Positions 7,100 to 15,228 of a DNA stretch of 64,000 nt are shown piece by piece. Origin of the DNA: Streptomyces jumonjinensis (GTDB lineage Bacteria; Actinomycetota; Actinomycetes; Streptomycetales; Streptomycetaceae); assembly GCF_009600885.1 (NCBI RefSeq), contig NZ_VCLA01000145.1, positions 117,688-181,687 of the forward strand, written 5' to 3'. Position 1 is the first letter of the stretch. Every line of letters starts with the position of its first letter. The notes under the pieces are model-generated. The model was given only the letters and a program-made list of their open reading frames with translations, did no database searches and was not told the DNA's origin. Made by a program: the position numbers and the translations under genes.

Positions 7100-9964
7100 A
7101 TGATACGGAGCGTGATGAGTCCCAACTCACGATCGTTGCCGCAGGTACGAGGCCGGGAACCACAGCTGGCACAGATCAGCGCGAACCTGCGCAGCGTGAC
7201 AAGCGCCCGGCGGAGCAAGGTCCTTCTGCTGGAGGCGGCGCCCGGCGCGGGCAAGACCCGCCTTCTCAGGGAAGCCGTCGGCATCGCAGGCAGAAACGGC
7301 TTCACGGTCGTCGACGGCGCCTCGGCCGGTCCTGACGCCGCCCCCGGGGCGGCGCCGGCGCCTGTCGGCACCCGCCCGCACCCACCGGGCGCCGCCGAGG
7401 GCGGATGCCACGATCCGGGCGCGTCCTCCGCGATCGAGACGGCACGGGCATGGCTGCGCGATGACGCGGAACGCGTCCGCGCCATCGTCGCGCTCGACGA
7501 TCTGCATCTGGCCGGCCTCCCCGCCCTGACGGCGCTGTGCGACCTCATCGTGGCCCTCAGCGCCCGCCCGATCCTCTGGCTGCTCGCCTTCGCCCCGGAC
7601 GGGGACGCCGCGCCGTACGAGCCGGTGAAGAGCTGTCTCCGCGAGCTCCGGGGCAGACTCCCGGTGGAACCGGTGCGGGAGTTGGGTCCGCTCTCGGGCG
7701 ATGCGCTGACGCGACTGGTCGCCGACTGCACCGGAGCCGTCCCCGGCCCAGCGCTCCTCGCCCTGGCGGAGAGCGTCAACAGCACGCCCCGTACGGTGAT
7801 CGAGCTGGTGCGCGGACTCGTGGAGGACGGCGACATATGCGTGGTCGACGGCACCTCGCGGCTACAGCCCGGCTCACCCGGCAGCGCCCCCGCCGGGGCG
7901 GGCGTCTGCACGCCCGCGCTGGTGCCGAAGCGCTTCTCCGCGCTGGTCCAGAAGGATCTCCGGTCGCTCTCCGGGCCCACCATGAAGGCTCTCAGGCTGG
8001 CAGCGGTGCTCGGATCGCCGTTCGCGCCGGAGGATCTGTCGGCCATGCTCGGCGAAGCACCGGTCGGCCTGCTGACCGCGGTGGACGAAGCGGTCAACCG
8101 GGGGCTTCTGGTCTGCGGTGAGCACGATCTCGCGTTCCGCGGTGAGCCGATCTGGCGTGTACTGCTCGACTCCGTGCCGCCGCCGGTGTGCGCGCTGCTG
8201 CGCCGGCAGGCGGCGGAGATGCTGCTGTCGCGTCCCGACGGCGTCGAACGCGCCGCCCTCCAGCTGGTGCACATCGCCCAGCCCGGCGACGTCGCGGAAC
8301 TGCGCATCATCGCCGAAGGCTCCCAGCGGCTGCTGGCCGCCGATCCGTCGACCGCGGCGTCGCTGGCGACCCGCTGCATGGAGCTGCTGCCCCCCGGGCA
8401 GCCCGAGCGCGTGCGCCTTGCGAAGACCGCGGTCGAGGCGTTCACCAGGGTGGGCGACCTGGACCGGGCGATCAGCCTGGCCAAGGACACGATCGACGGG
8501 GCCGCGCGGCTCCCGGCCCCGTGGCCGGCGGCGCTCGCCGGAGACATCGCCGCGCTGCGAGCGTCGATGTCGACCGCGCTGCTGCTGCTGGGAAACGCAC
8601 GGATGGCGCGGCGGGCCGCGGCCGACGCCCTCGCGGCGCAGAAGGGCGGAGTCCAGCACAGCGGGGCCGTGATCACCCATCTCGCCGCCTCCTATCTGAC
8701 CGGCGACAGCACCGCGGTCGAACGAGCGCGGAAGATCCGCGGCGCACCCGACCGTCACCCGCCGGCCGTGCGAGTCGGCGCGATGACCGTCCACGCGTTC
8801 GACCAGTGGTGCGACGGCCGGGTGGGCGATGCGGTGGGAAGCCTGCGTCAAGCCGTCGCGCTCGACCACGGGAGCGAGGAGGTGCAGCCCTTCGATCCGC
8901 GCTGGTTCCTCGCCTTCGCCCTCACCAGGACCGATGAGTACGAGGAGGCGGAGGCGGTCGTCCAGTCCGCCGCCCCGACGGCCGCCGCGGGGGCGGGGAC
9001 GCTGGCCGCCGCCCTCCCGGCCGTGCTCCGGGCGCCGCTGCATCTCGCCCAGGGCCGCCTGGACGAGGCCGAGGAGGCGGCGAGGGTCGGCGTCGGCATG
9101 GACGGCCCGTATGTGCCGATGCTCGCCCCGCAGGCATGGCTGGTGCTGGCCCGCGTCGCACTGCGCCGGGGGGCGTTCACCCAGGCCGGGGATTACCTCA
9201 AGATCCTGGACAAGGACTTCCCGCAGCGTGACGCCTCCAGCCCCTGGCGGGCCCCACGCCTTCTGCTGAAGGCGCAGTCGGCCGAGGCCCAGGCGGACTC
9301 CCGGGCGGCGATGGAGGTGCTGGCGGAGATCTGGGCGCAGGCCGGCGCGCTCCGTGAACTCGTTCTGGACGATCCGGCCGCCGCCGCCTGGTGTGTTCGC
9401 TGCGCGCTCGCCGCGGACATGCCGGATATCGCCCAGCTGGTGGTCGACACGACGGAACACCTCCGCACGCACAACCGGCGCGTTCCCTCGGTGCTCGCCG
9501 TGGCCCTGCACGCCCGCGCACTCGCCGAAGGAGACGCGGACGCCGTGGCCCGGGCAGGCCGGCTGCACCGGAACCCATGGGCTCAGGCCGCCGCCGCCGA
9601 AGACCACGCCGGACTGCTGCTCGACCACGGCGATCACGAGAGAGCGATCGGCGAGCTGGACCGTGCGATGAGCGCCTACGGCACCCTCGGCGGCGAGCGG
9701 GATGCCGCACGGGTACGGGCCCGGCTGCGCCGGCTCGGTGTGCGGCGCCGGCACTGGACGCACGCGAAGCGCCCGGTCTCCGGCTGGGAGAGCCTCACCA
9801 AGACGGAACGGATGGTGGCGGAACTGGTGGCCGGCGGGCTCACCAATCAGCAGGCCGCGCGCCGTCTGTTCATCTCCCCGCATACGGTCGGGTTCCATCT
9901 GCGGCAGATCTACCGCAAGCTCGGGATCCGGTCCCGTACGGCTCTGATCCGGTTCAGGGCGTAG
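7100..9964 (+). CDS. staR: StaR-like LuxR/LAL-family regulator of the indolocarbazole cluster
   Basis: This 954-residue protein is a large ATP-binding LuxR (LAL) regulator, the type that activates the staurosporine and rebeccamycin clusters. It has a Walker A motif APGAGKTRLL at about residues 47-56, a Walker B-like IVALDDLHLAG near 133, a long helical middle of TPR character, and a C-terminal LuxR helix-turn-helix (LTKTERMVAELVAGGLTNQQ to SPHTVGFHLRQIYRKLGI) in the last 65 residues. Start is uncertain: ATG 7100 has no RBS, while ATG 7115 has GGAG just upstream. The gene is convergent with staB, and the cluster runs on both strands from there. It probably acts on the staG-staO divergent promoter. 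Confidence 0.85.
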   Translation: MIRSVMSPNSRSLPQVRGREPQLAQISANLRSVTSARRSKVLLLEAAPGAGKTRLLREAVGIAGRNGFTVVDGASAGPDAAPGAAPAPVGTRPHPPGAAEGGCHDPGASSAIETARAWLRDDAERVRAIVALDDLHLAGLPALTALCDLIVALSARPILWLLAFAPDGDAAPYEPVKSCLRELRGRLPVEPVRELGPLSGDALTRLVADCTGAVPGPALLALAESVNSTPRTVIELVRGLVEDGDICVVDGTSRLQPGSPGSAPAGAGVCTPALVPKRFSALVQKDLRSLSGPTMKALRLAAVLGSPFAPEDLSAMLGEAPVGLLTAVDEAVNRGLLVCGEHDLAFRGEPIWRVLLDSVPPPVCALLRRQAAEMLLSRPDGVERAALQLVHIAQPGDVAELRIIAEGSQRLLAADPSTAASLATRCMELLPPGQPERVRLAKTAVEAFTRVGDLDRAISLAKDTIDGAARLPAPWPAALAGDIAALRASMSTALLLLGNARMARRAAADALAAQKGGVQHSGAVITHLAASYLTGDSTAVERARKIRGAPDRHPPAVRVGAMTVHAFDQWCDGRVGDAVGSLRQAVALDHGSEEVQPFDPRWFLAFALTRTDEYEEAEAVVQSAAPTAAAGAGTLAAALPAVLRAPLHLAQGRLDEAEEAARVGVGMDGPYVPMLAPQAWLVLARVALRRGAFTQAGDYLKILDKDFPQRDASSPWRAPRLLLKAQSAEAQADSRAAMEVLAEIWAQAGALRELVLDDPAAAAWCVRCALAADMPDIAQLVVDTTEHLRTHNRRVPSVLAVALHARALAEGDADAVARAGRLHRNPWAQAAAAEDHAGLLLDHGDHERAIGELDRAMSAYGTLGGERDAARVRARLRRLGVRRRHWTHAKRPVSGWESLTKTERMVAELVAGGLTNQQAARRLFISPHTVGFHLRQIYRKLGIRSRTALIRFRA

Positions 9965-9970
9965 CAAAGA

Positions 9971-9990
9971 CCACGCCCTTCACGGCGTGG
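9971..9990. terminator. Bidirectional hairpin between staR and staB
   Basis: CCACGCC and GGCGTGG form a 7-bp perfect stem with a 6-base loop, located where the convergent genes staR and staB end. The staB stop codon lies inside it. It can serve as a terminator for both strands. Confidence 0.5.
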
Positions 9991-10975
9991 CGAAGACCCC
10001 GCCCCGGAGTCCCGCCGGAGCGGCCCAGGGAGCGCGCTCCTTCAGCGGCTCCCACCACCGGCGGTTGGCGGCGTACCACTCGACGGTCTCGGCGAGGCCC
10101 CGCTCGAACGCGATCCGCGGCGCGTAACCGAGTGCTCTCAGCTTGCCGTCGGCCAGGGAGTAGCGGCGGTCGTGGCCCTTGCGGTCGGGCGCCCGCTCGA
10201 CGCGCTGCCAGCCGGCGCCGAGCGCGTGGAGCAGCCGGACGGTCAGTTCCCGATTGGTCAGCTCGGTGGTTCCGGCGATGTGGTAGACCTCGCCCCGCTC
10301 GCCCCGCTCGGCGACCAGCCGGACGGCCCGGCAGTGGTCGTCGACGTGGATCCAGTCGCGTACATGGCCGCCGTCGCCGTACAGCGGCACGTTCAGGCCG
10401 TCGAGCAGCTGGGTGAGGAAGAGCGGGATGACCTTCTCCGGGTACTGGTACGGCCCGTAGTTGTTGCCGCAGCGGGTGATGCTGACGGGCAGCTCGTGTG
10501 TGCGCGCGTAGGCGAGCGCGATCAGATCGCCGCCGGCCTTGGACGCGGCGTAGGGGGAGTTCGGGCTGAGCGGGGCCGTCTCGTCCCAGGAACCGGCCTC
10601 GATGCTGCCGTACACCTCGTCGGTGGAGACGTGGACGACCCTCGGGGCGCCCGCGTCGAGGCATGCCTGCATCAGGGTCTGCACGCCCAGGACGTTGCTG
10701 TGGACGAACTCGCCCGCGCCGGCTATCGACCGGTCGACGTGCGACTCGGCGGCGAAGTTGACGACGACGTCGTGGCCGGGCACCACCTCCCTGAGCAGCC
10801 CGGCGTCGCAGATGTCGCCGCGTACGAAGGTGAACCGGCCCGCGACGGGCTCCAGGTTCGCCGGGTTCCCGGCGTAGGTGAGCTTGTCGAGCACGGTCAC
10901 CGCGTCCGCGCCGGCGAAGGACCGCACGAAGTGCGAGCCGATGAAGCCGGCGCCCCCGGTCACGAGAATCCTCAT
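9980..10975 (-). CDS. staB: dTDP-glucose 4,6-dehydratase
   Basis: This 331-residue RmlB-type short-chain dehydrogenase converts dTDP-glucose to dTDP-4-keto-6-deoxyglucose, the second step of the deoxysugar pathway. The NAD-binding loop is TGGAGFIG at residues 6-13. The catalytic Thr-Asp-Glu is in VSTDEVYG at 117-123, and the Tyr/Lys pair is YAASK at 142-146. It begins in an ATGA overlap with staA, so the pair is coupled. It is the last gene of the leftward staG-staN-ORF-staA-staB unit. Placement next to staA, staN and staG matches what I recall of the characterised staurosporine cluster. Confidence 0.95.
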   Translation of the reverse strand: MRILVTGGAGFIGSHFVRSFAGADAVTVLDKLTYAGNPANLEPVAGRFTFVRGDICDAGLLREVVPGHDVVVNFAAESHVDRSIAGAGEFVHSNVLGVQTLMQACLDAGAPRVVHVSTDEVYGSIEAGSWDETAPLSPNSPYAASKAGGDLIALAYARTHELPVSITRCGNNYGPYQYPEKVIPLFLTQLLDGLNVPLYGDGGHVRDWIHVDDHCRAVRLVAERGERGEVYHIAGTTELTNRELTVRLLHALGAGWQRVERAPDRKGHDRRYSLADGKLRALGYAPRIAFERGLAETVEWYAANRRWWEPLKERAPWAAPAGLRGGVFATP

Positions 10976-12036
10976 GACACGACCTGCACCTTGCTGTGGT
11001 CGCCGAGGACGAGACGGTGGGCCCGCAGGATCCGGGGCGTCGACACCACCTCGACCTCGCGTCCGATCAGCGAGCGCTCGACGCGCCGCACTCCGATGAG
11101 GGACGCCCCGCGGAGCACGATGGAGTACTCGACCTCGCTGTCGATCACCGCGCAGTCGCTGTCGATGGAGGTGAACGGACCGATGTAGGAGTCGCGGATC
11201 CGCGAGCCGGCCGCGACGACCGCCGGGCCGACGATCCGCGACCCGGTGACGGTCGCGCCCTTCTCGATCACCACCCGCCCGATCAGCTCGCTGGAGTGGA
11301 CCTCGCCGGAGCAGTCGGCCTCGACTCCGTCCAAGACGAGTCGGTTGACCTCCAGTACGTCGGCGACGCTGCCGGTGTCCTTCCAGTACCCGGAGACGAC
11401 GGTCGAGTTCACGCGGCAACCCGCGTCGATCAGCTCCTGGATCGCGTCGGTGATCTCCAGCTCGCCCCGCCACGACGGTTTGAGGCGGCACACCGCGTCG
11501 TGCACACGGGCGGTGAACAGATAGACGCCGACCAGCGCGAGATCGCTCTTCGGATGCTCCGGTTTCTCCTCAAGACCGATCACCCGGCCGCGGGGATCCA
11601 GCTCGGCCACGCCGAACGGACGCGGGTCCGCCACCCGGGTCAGCAGGATCTGGGCGTCCGGGCGGTCCGCCCGGAATCGCCGTACGAGCGCGCTGATGCC
11701 GCCGACGATGAAGTTGTCGCCGAGGTACATCACGAAGTCGTCGTCGCCGAGGTAGTCCCGGGCGATGCGCACGGCGTGGGCCAGGCCCAGCGGCGCCTCC
11801 TGCGGGAGGTAGGAGACGTCCAGGCCGAACCGCGAGCCGTCGCCGACCGCGGACTCGATCTCGGCGGCCCTGTCGCCGACGACGATGCCGACCTCACGGA
11901 CGCCCGCCTCGGCGATCGACTCCAGGCCGTAGAACAGGACCGGCTTGTTGGCGATGGGCACGAGCTGCTTCGCCGAGGTGTGGGTGATCGGCCGGAGCCG
12001 GGAGCCGGACCCGCCGGCGAGCACGAGCGCCTTCAT
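10972..12036 (-). CDS. staA: Glucose-1-phosphate thymidylyltransferase (long form)
   Basis: This 354-residue nucleotidyltransferase makes dTDP-glucose from glucose-1-phosphate and dTTP, the entry step of sugar supply. The nucleotide-binding loop LAGGSGSRLRPIT is at residues 6-18, and the catalytic region VMYLGDNFI near 107. The C-terminal 110 residues have the repeated hydrophobic pattern of a left-handed beta-helix (SELIGRVVIEKGATVTGSRI), which marks the long RmlA type typical of antibiotic clusters rather than the roughly 290-residue cell-wall form. It starts in an ATGA overlap with the small upstream ORF. Confidence 0.95.
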   Translation of the reverse strand: MKALVLAGGSGSRLRPITHTSAKQLVPIANKPVLFYGLESIAEAGVREVGIVVGDRAAEIESAVGDGSRFGLDVSYLPQEAPLGLAHAVRIARDYLGDDDFVMYLGDNFIVGGISALVRRFRADRPDAQILLTRVADPRPFGVAELDPRGRVIGLEEKPEHPKSDLALVGVYLFTARVHDAVCRLKPSWRGELEITDAIQELIDAGCRVNSTVVSGYWKDTGSVADVLEVNRLVLDGVEADCSGEVHSSELIGRVVIEKGATVTGSRIVGPAVVAAGSRIRDSYIGPFTSIDSDCAVIDSEVEYSIVLRGASLIGVRRVERSLIGREVEVVSTPRILRAHRLVLGDHSKVQVVS

Positions 12037-12224
12037 CGGCGTCCCCTCACCCGGACGGCCGGTGAGCGGCGGCGCACGGTCTCGCGCGCTGCCTCCGGCA
12101 CGGTCTCGGGCACGGTCTCTGGCGCGGTCTCGCGCGCTGCCTCCGGTCGGTCGTCGAAGGCCCCCGGGATCTGCCGGTGCGCTTCCTGGCCGCTCAGTAC
12201 GCCGGTCTCAAAGGTACGAGCCAT
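12033..12224 (-). CDS. Small ORF of 63 residues between staN and staA
   Basis: A 63-residue ORF starts at ATG 12224 with GGGGAG three bases upstream and ends in an ATGA overlap with staA, so it is probably translated and coupled to it. The N-terminal half (MARTFETGVLSGQEAHRQIP) looks like an ordinary folded start. The C-terminal half is a repetitive run of P-E-T/A-A-R-E-T units encoded by short direct repeats and ends in basic residues. I do not recognise the family and know of no counterpart in characterised clusters. It may be a remnant of a larger gene or serve only for translational coupling. Confidence 0.45.
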   Translation of the reverse strand: MARTFETGVLSGQEAHRQIPGAFDDRPEAARETAPETVPETVPEAARETVRRRSPAVRVRGRR

Positions 12225-12331
12225 CGTCTCCCCAATATCCGTGGAAGGAGGGCGCATCCGTGACTCATTCTGGTGAGCGCGAAGGGGCCGCGCATCACCC
12301 GGAGCCGGTCGGAACAGGTGGTTTCCCGGCG

Positions 12332-13558
12332 TCAGGCCAGCACGGCGGGCAGGACGCTCATCCGGCGTATCATCCACTCCGACTCCCACTCGACGGCGGC
12401 GCCGGTGCTCAGCCGCGCCCGCGGGAATCGGCGCAGGAACCCGCGTAACGCGATCTGTACCTCCAGCCGGGCCAGCGAGGCGCCGATGCAGTAGTGCATG
12501 CCGAGACCGAAGGAGAGATGCCCTTCCCCCCGCCGGTCCGCGGCGAAGCAGTCGGCTCCCTCGCCCGGCTTCCGGTTCGCCGCCGCGATGTTGACCTGCA
12601 CCGGCGTGCCCCGGGGGATCAGATAGCCGCCGAGATCGATGTCCGCGGTGGCGAAGCGCCAGGTCGGGTGCGGAAACGGCGGGTGCACCCGGAGGGTCTC
12701 CTCGACCCACGCCGTGATGTCGTCGTCGGACCGCGGACGCTCCGCCGCGGGCCGCCGCAGAGCCTCGTACAGCGATGCGGAGATCAGGCTCCCGGTCGTC
12801 TCATAGCCCGTGATGATCATCGCCAGTGTCCAGACGATGACCTCGCCCTCGGTGACCGCCGCGTCCGGCCCGTCGGAGGAGGCGAGCAAACCCGTGATCA
12901 CCCCGTCGTGCAGCGCGGCCGGGTCACGCACCCAGCCTTCGACCGCCCCGTACAGCGCCCCGACCGCCTCGGTGCGTGCCGGGTAGTCGGAGGAGTAGAG
13001 GATGACGTCGGTGATGCCGCGCAGCAGCTGCTGCGCCGCGAGGGGCAGGCCGAGCATCTCGGCGATGAACGCCAGCGGAATCCGGTGCGTATAGGCCGTG
13101 ACCACATCGACCTCGGCGGACTCTCCGGAAGTGGACTGCTCCAGCTCATCCAGGAATCCATCGACCTTGACGCTGACCGCCGCGCCCCATTTCTCGGTGT
13201 TCCGCGGGCTCAGCACCGCCGCGTGCAGCCGCCGGATCCGCGCGTGGTGCTCACCATCGCTCATGATCATGGTGCGGGCGTACGCCGGGTCCGGCTGCGA
13301 TCCCAGCATCAGGCCCGGCTTGCGCATCCAGTCGGGTACCAGGGTCACGTCCTTGGCCAGCTGGGGGTGGGTGAGCGCGATCCGCACCAGCTCCGGGTCG
13401 CAGACGACCCAGGCGTGTTCGCCGAGATAGGGAATCCGGACGACCGGCGCCACCCGCGCGGCGGCCAGCAGCTGGGGCATGCAGTCGAAGGGCCCCGGGT
13501 CCGTCGGCATGCCCGTCTCGGGGGCCGCCGCCAAGCCGGTTCTCGTCGTGGCGTTCAC
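12332..13558 (-). CDS. staN: Cytochrome P450 StaN, second C-N bond formation; contains TTA codon
   Basis: This 408-residue P450 has the I-helix ITGYETTGS, the ExxR motif EETLR and the heme loop FGLGMHYCIGASLAR with its axial cysteine. In staurosporine biosynthesis StaN oxidatively joins the second indole nitrogen to the sugar after StaG has made the first bond. Its place directly after staG (GTGA overlap, GTG start at 13558 with GGAGG upstream) supports that role. Residue 371 is a TTA codon (12446-12448), so full-length protein should depend on the bldA tRNA. The assignment as StaN rather than StaP follows from the position beside staG and from the separate StaP gene further on. Confidence 0.9.
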   Translation of the reverse strand: MNATTRTGLAAAPETGMPTDPGPFDCMPQLLAAARVAPVVRIPYLGEHAWVVCDPELVRIALTHPQLAKDVTLVPDWMRKPGLMLGSQPDPAYARTMIMSDGEHHARIRRLHAAVLSPRNTEKWGAAVSVKVDGFLDELEQSTSGESAEVDVVTAYTHRIPLAFIAEMLGLPLAAQQLLRGITDVILYSSDYPARTEAVGALYGAVEGWVRDPAALHDGVITGLLASSDGPDAAVTEGEVIVWTLAMIITGYETTGSLISASLYEALRRPAAERPRSDDDITAWVEETLRVHPPFPHPTWRFATADIDLGGYLIPRGTPVQVNIAAANRKPGEGADCFAADRRGEGHLSFGLGMHYCIGASLARLEVQIALRGFLRRFPRARLSTGAAVEWESEWMIRRMSVLPAVLA

Positions 13559-14865
13559 CGTGTGACACCTCCGGTGGGAATCTGGCCCTGGGAATCGGCC
13601 ATGGACTCGATGAGCTCGGCGGCCCGTCGCGGGGCGTCGCAGCTCTGGTACTCCCGGGACAGTGCGCGGGCCCGCCGCCGGTAGCGCTCGTCGTGCAGCA
13701 CGGTGGTCACCGCGTCCCGCAGGCTGGACTCCGATACGGCCCGCCGTCCGAGGACGACGCCGACCCCGGCCCATCCGACCCGCGCCGCGACGTCGGGATT
13801 CTCTTCCGAGCCCGGCGCGACGACCAGGGGCACCCCCTGGGCGAGGGCCGCGTTGACGCCGTTGTAGCCCCCGTTGGTCACCATCACATCCACCTGCGGC
13901 AGCAGATGGCAGTAGGGGACGAACCGCTCCAGCCGGACATTGCCCGGCAGTGGCCGCAGCCGGTCGACGTCCAGGGCGCTCCCGGTGGTGACCACGACGA
14001 GGAGGTCCTGGTCGGCCAGTGCCCGGACGGCGGGGACGAGCAGCCGGCCGACGTCGTTGGCCGTGGTGCCCTGGGTGATCAGCACCACCGGCCGGCGCTC
14101 CCGCAGCTCCTCCCACCAGCCGGGCGGGTCGAAGCTCTCCGGGGGGAGTCCGAGGAGCCCGCCCACGAAGCGGGTTCCCGGGAGCAGGTCGCTGCGGGGA
14201 TACTCGAAGGACGGCACGGTGCCCATCAGATAGAGGTCCGGCGGGCGCGCGATGTTCTCCATGACGCCTGTCCTCAGCCGCTCCAGTCCCACCAGGGCCC
14301 GTGTCCGGTCGGCCGCCAGGCGCAGGTCCCGCATCGCCGCCCGGTCCGCGACGCATCCGAGCAGTGCGTCGCGCATCCGTCCGAACGGCGGCGGACTCGG
14401 GCGCAGTCCCCAGCCGAGCGGCGGGGTGTCCCTGCTGCCGAGGATGTAGACCGAGTTGCTCAGCCAGGCCAGCGGGATCCCGGTGCGCTCGCGGGCGAAG
14501 CACGCGCCGTAGCACATGTCGTCGGCGAGGATGCAGTCGGCCGGGAATCGTTTGAGCACCGCCAGCAGGTCGTCCATCTGGCCCGGTGCGGTCCGGTAGA
14601 AGACATCCCGGATGCCGATCTTGAAACTGGCGAGCCCGGTCAGCCCGGCGTGGCCGGGAAACGCCTCCTCCCGGCTCATGCCGCCGAAGTCGAGCCCGGC
14701 GCTCATGGGCTCGAAGCGTGCTCCGGTCCGCTCCACCTGGCTCTGGAAGACCCGACCCGTGTACCACCGCACCTCATGTCCGCGCCGGACCAGTTCACGG
14801 GCGACCTCGAACACGCTGACGACGTGTCCCGGTGCCGGTGTGGTAGCGATCAACACTCGCGTCAA
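13555..14865 (-). CDS. staG: N-glycosyltransferase StaG
   Basis: This 436-residue GT-B enzyme of family GT1 attaches the dTDP-deoxysugar to an indole nitrogen of the aglycone. The N-terminus MTRVLIATTPAPGHVVSVFE is the acceptor-side Rossmann start. The C-terminal nucleotide-sugar signature is near 325-360 (VTNGGYNGVNAALAQGVP then APGSEENPDVAARV). The common THGG of the family reads TNGG here, as in some N-glycosyltransferases. The start is a TTG at 14865 with GGAGG five bases upstream; no in-frame ATG fits the protein start. It opens the leftward unit and is coupled to staN. Confidence 0.9.
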   Translation of the reverse strand: MTRVLIATTPAPGHVVSVFEVARELVRRGHEVRWYTGRVFQSQVERTGARFEPMSAGLDFGGMSREEAFPGHAGLTGLASFKIGIRDVFYRTAPGQMDDLLAVLKRFPADCILADDMCYGACFARERTGIPLAWLSNSVYILGSRDTPPLGWGLRPSPPPFGRMRDALLGCVADRAAMRDLRLAADRTRALVGLERLRTGVMENIARPPDLYLMGTVPSFEYPRSDLLPGTRFVGGLLGLPPESFDPPGWWEELRERRPVVLITQGTTANDVGRLLVPAVRALADQDLLVVVTTGSALDVDRLRPLPGNVRLERFVPYCHLLPQVDVMVTNGGYNGVNAALAQGVPLVVAPGSEENPDVAARVGWAGVGVVLGRRAVSESSLRDAVTTVLHDERYRRRARALSREYQSCDAPRRAAELIESMADSQGQIPTGGVTR

Positions 14866-15228
14866 CGTCGCCTCCGTCGGGGTCTCATGTCGCCGTACGC
14901 GCCGTTCTCTCTGTACTTGCCGGTCGGCCCTGGCCCAGCCGTCCAGCCACGCCCGCCAGCATCGCCCCACCCCGGGCCCCGGGCAGTGCTGCGGGGAAAA
15001 CCCCGCGCGGTCGCGCAGGATGGCGCCGCCATGCCGCCTCGGTCGCGCCCACGGACCGCCGGCCAACCCATCCGCGCCCAGGCCCGCCGGGGGATATGAA
15101 CGCGTCGCCGCCGTGCGAACAATGGGCCGTGCGAACAATGGGCGGAGCAATCCCCGGCATCTCCTTTTCCCGATCAGGGAAAGACGCTGGGTTCATCCAG
15201 GACATGCTCCCGGCACTGGAGGAAGCCT
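14866..15228. promoter_or_regulatory. Divergent promoter region of staG and staO units
   Basis: These 363 bases separate the two oppositely transcribed halves of the cluster and must hold both promoters. I see no gene. The stretch contains a perfect 16-bp tandem repeat (listed separately) and an AT-richer part around 15160-15190. I could not identify convincing -35/-10 elements. Confidence 0.6.
15111..15142. promoter_or_regulatory. Perfect 16-bp tandem direct repeat, candidate StaR binding site
   Basis: The unit CCGTGCGAACAATGGG occurs twice with no gap, about 90 bases before the staO start. Direct repeats in a divergent promoter of a cluster with a LAL regulator are good candidates for the activator site. 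Binding by StaR is inference. Confidence 0.5.
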
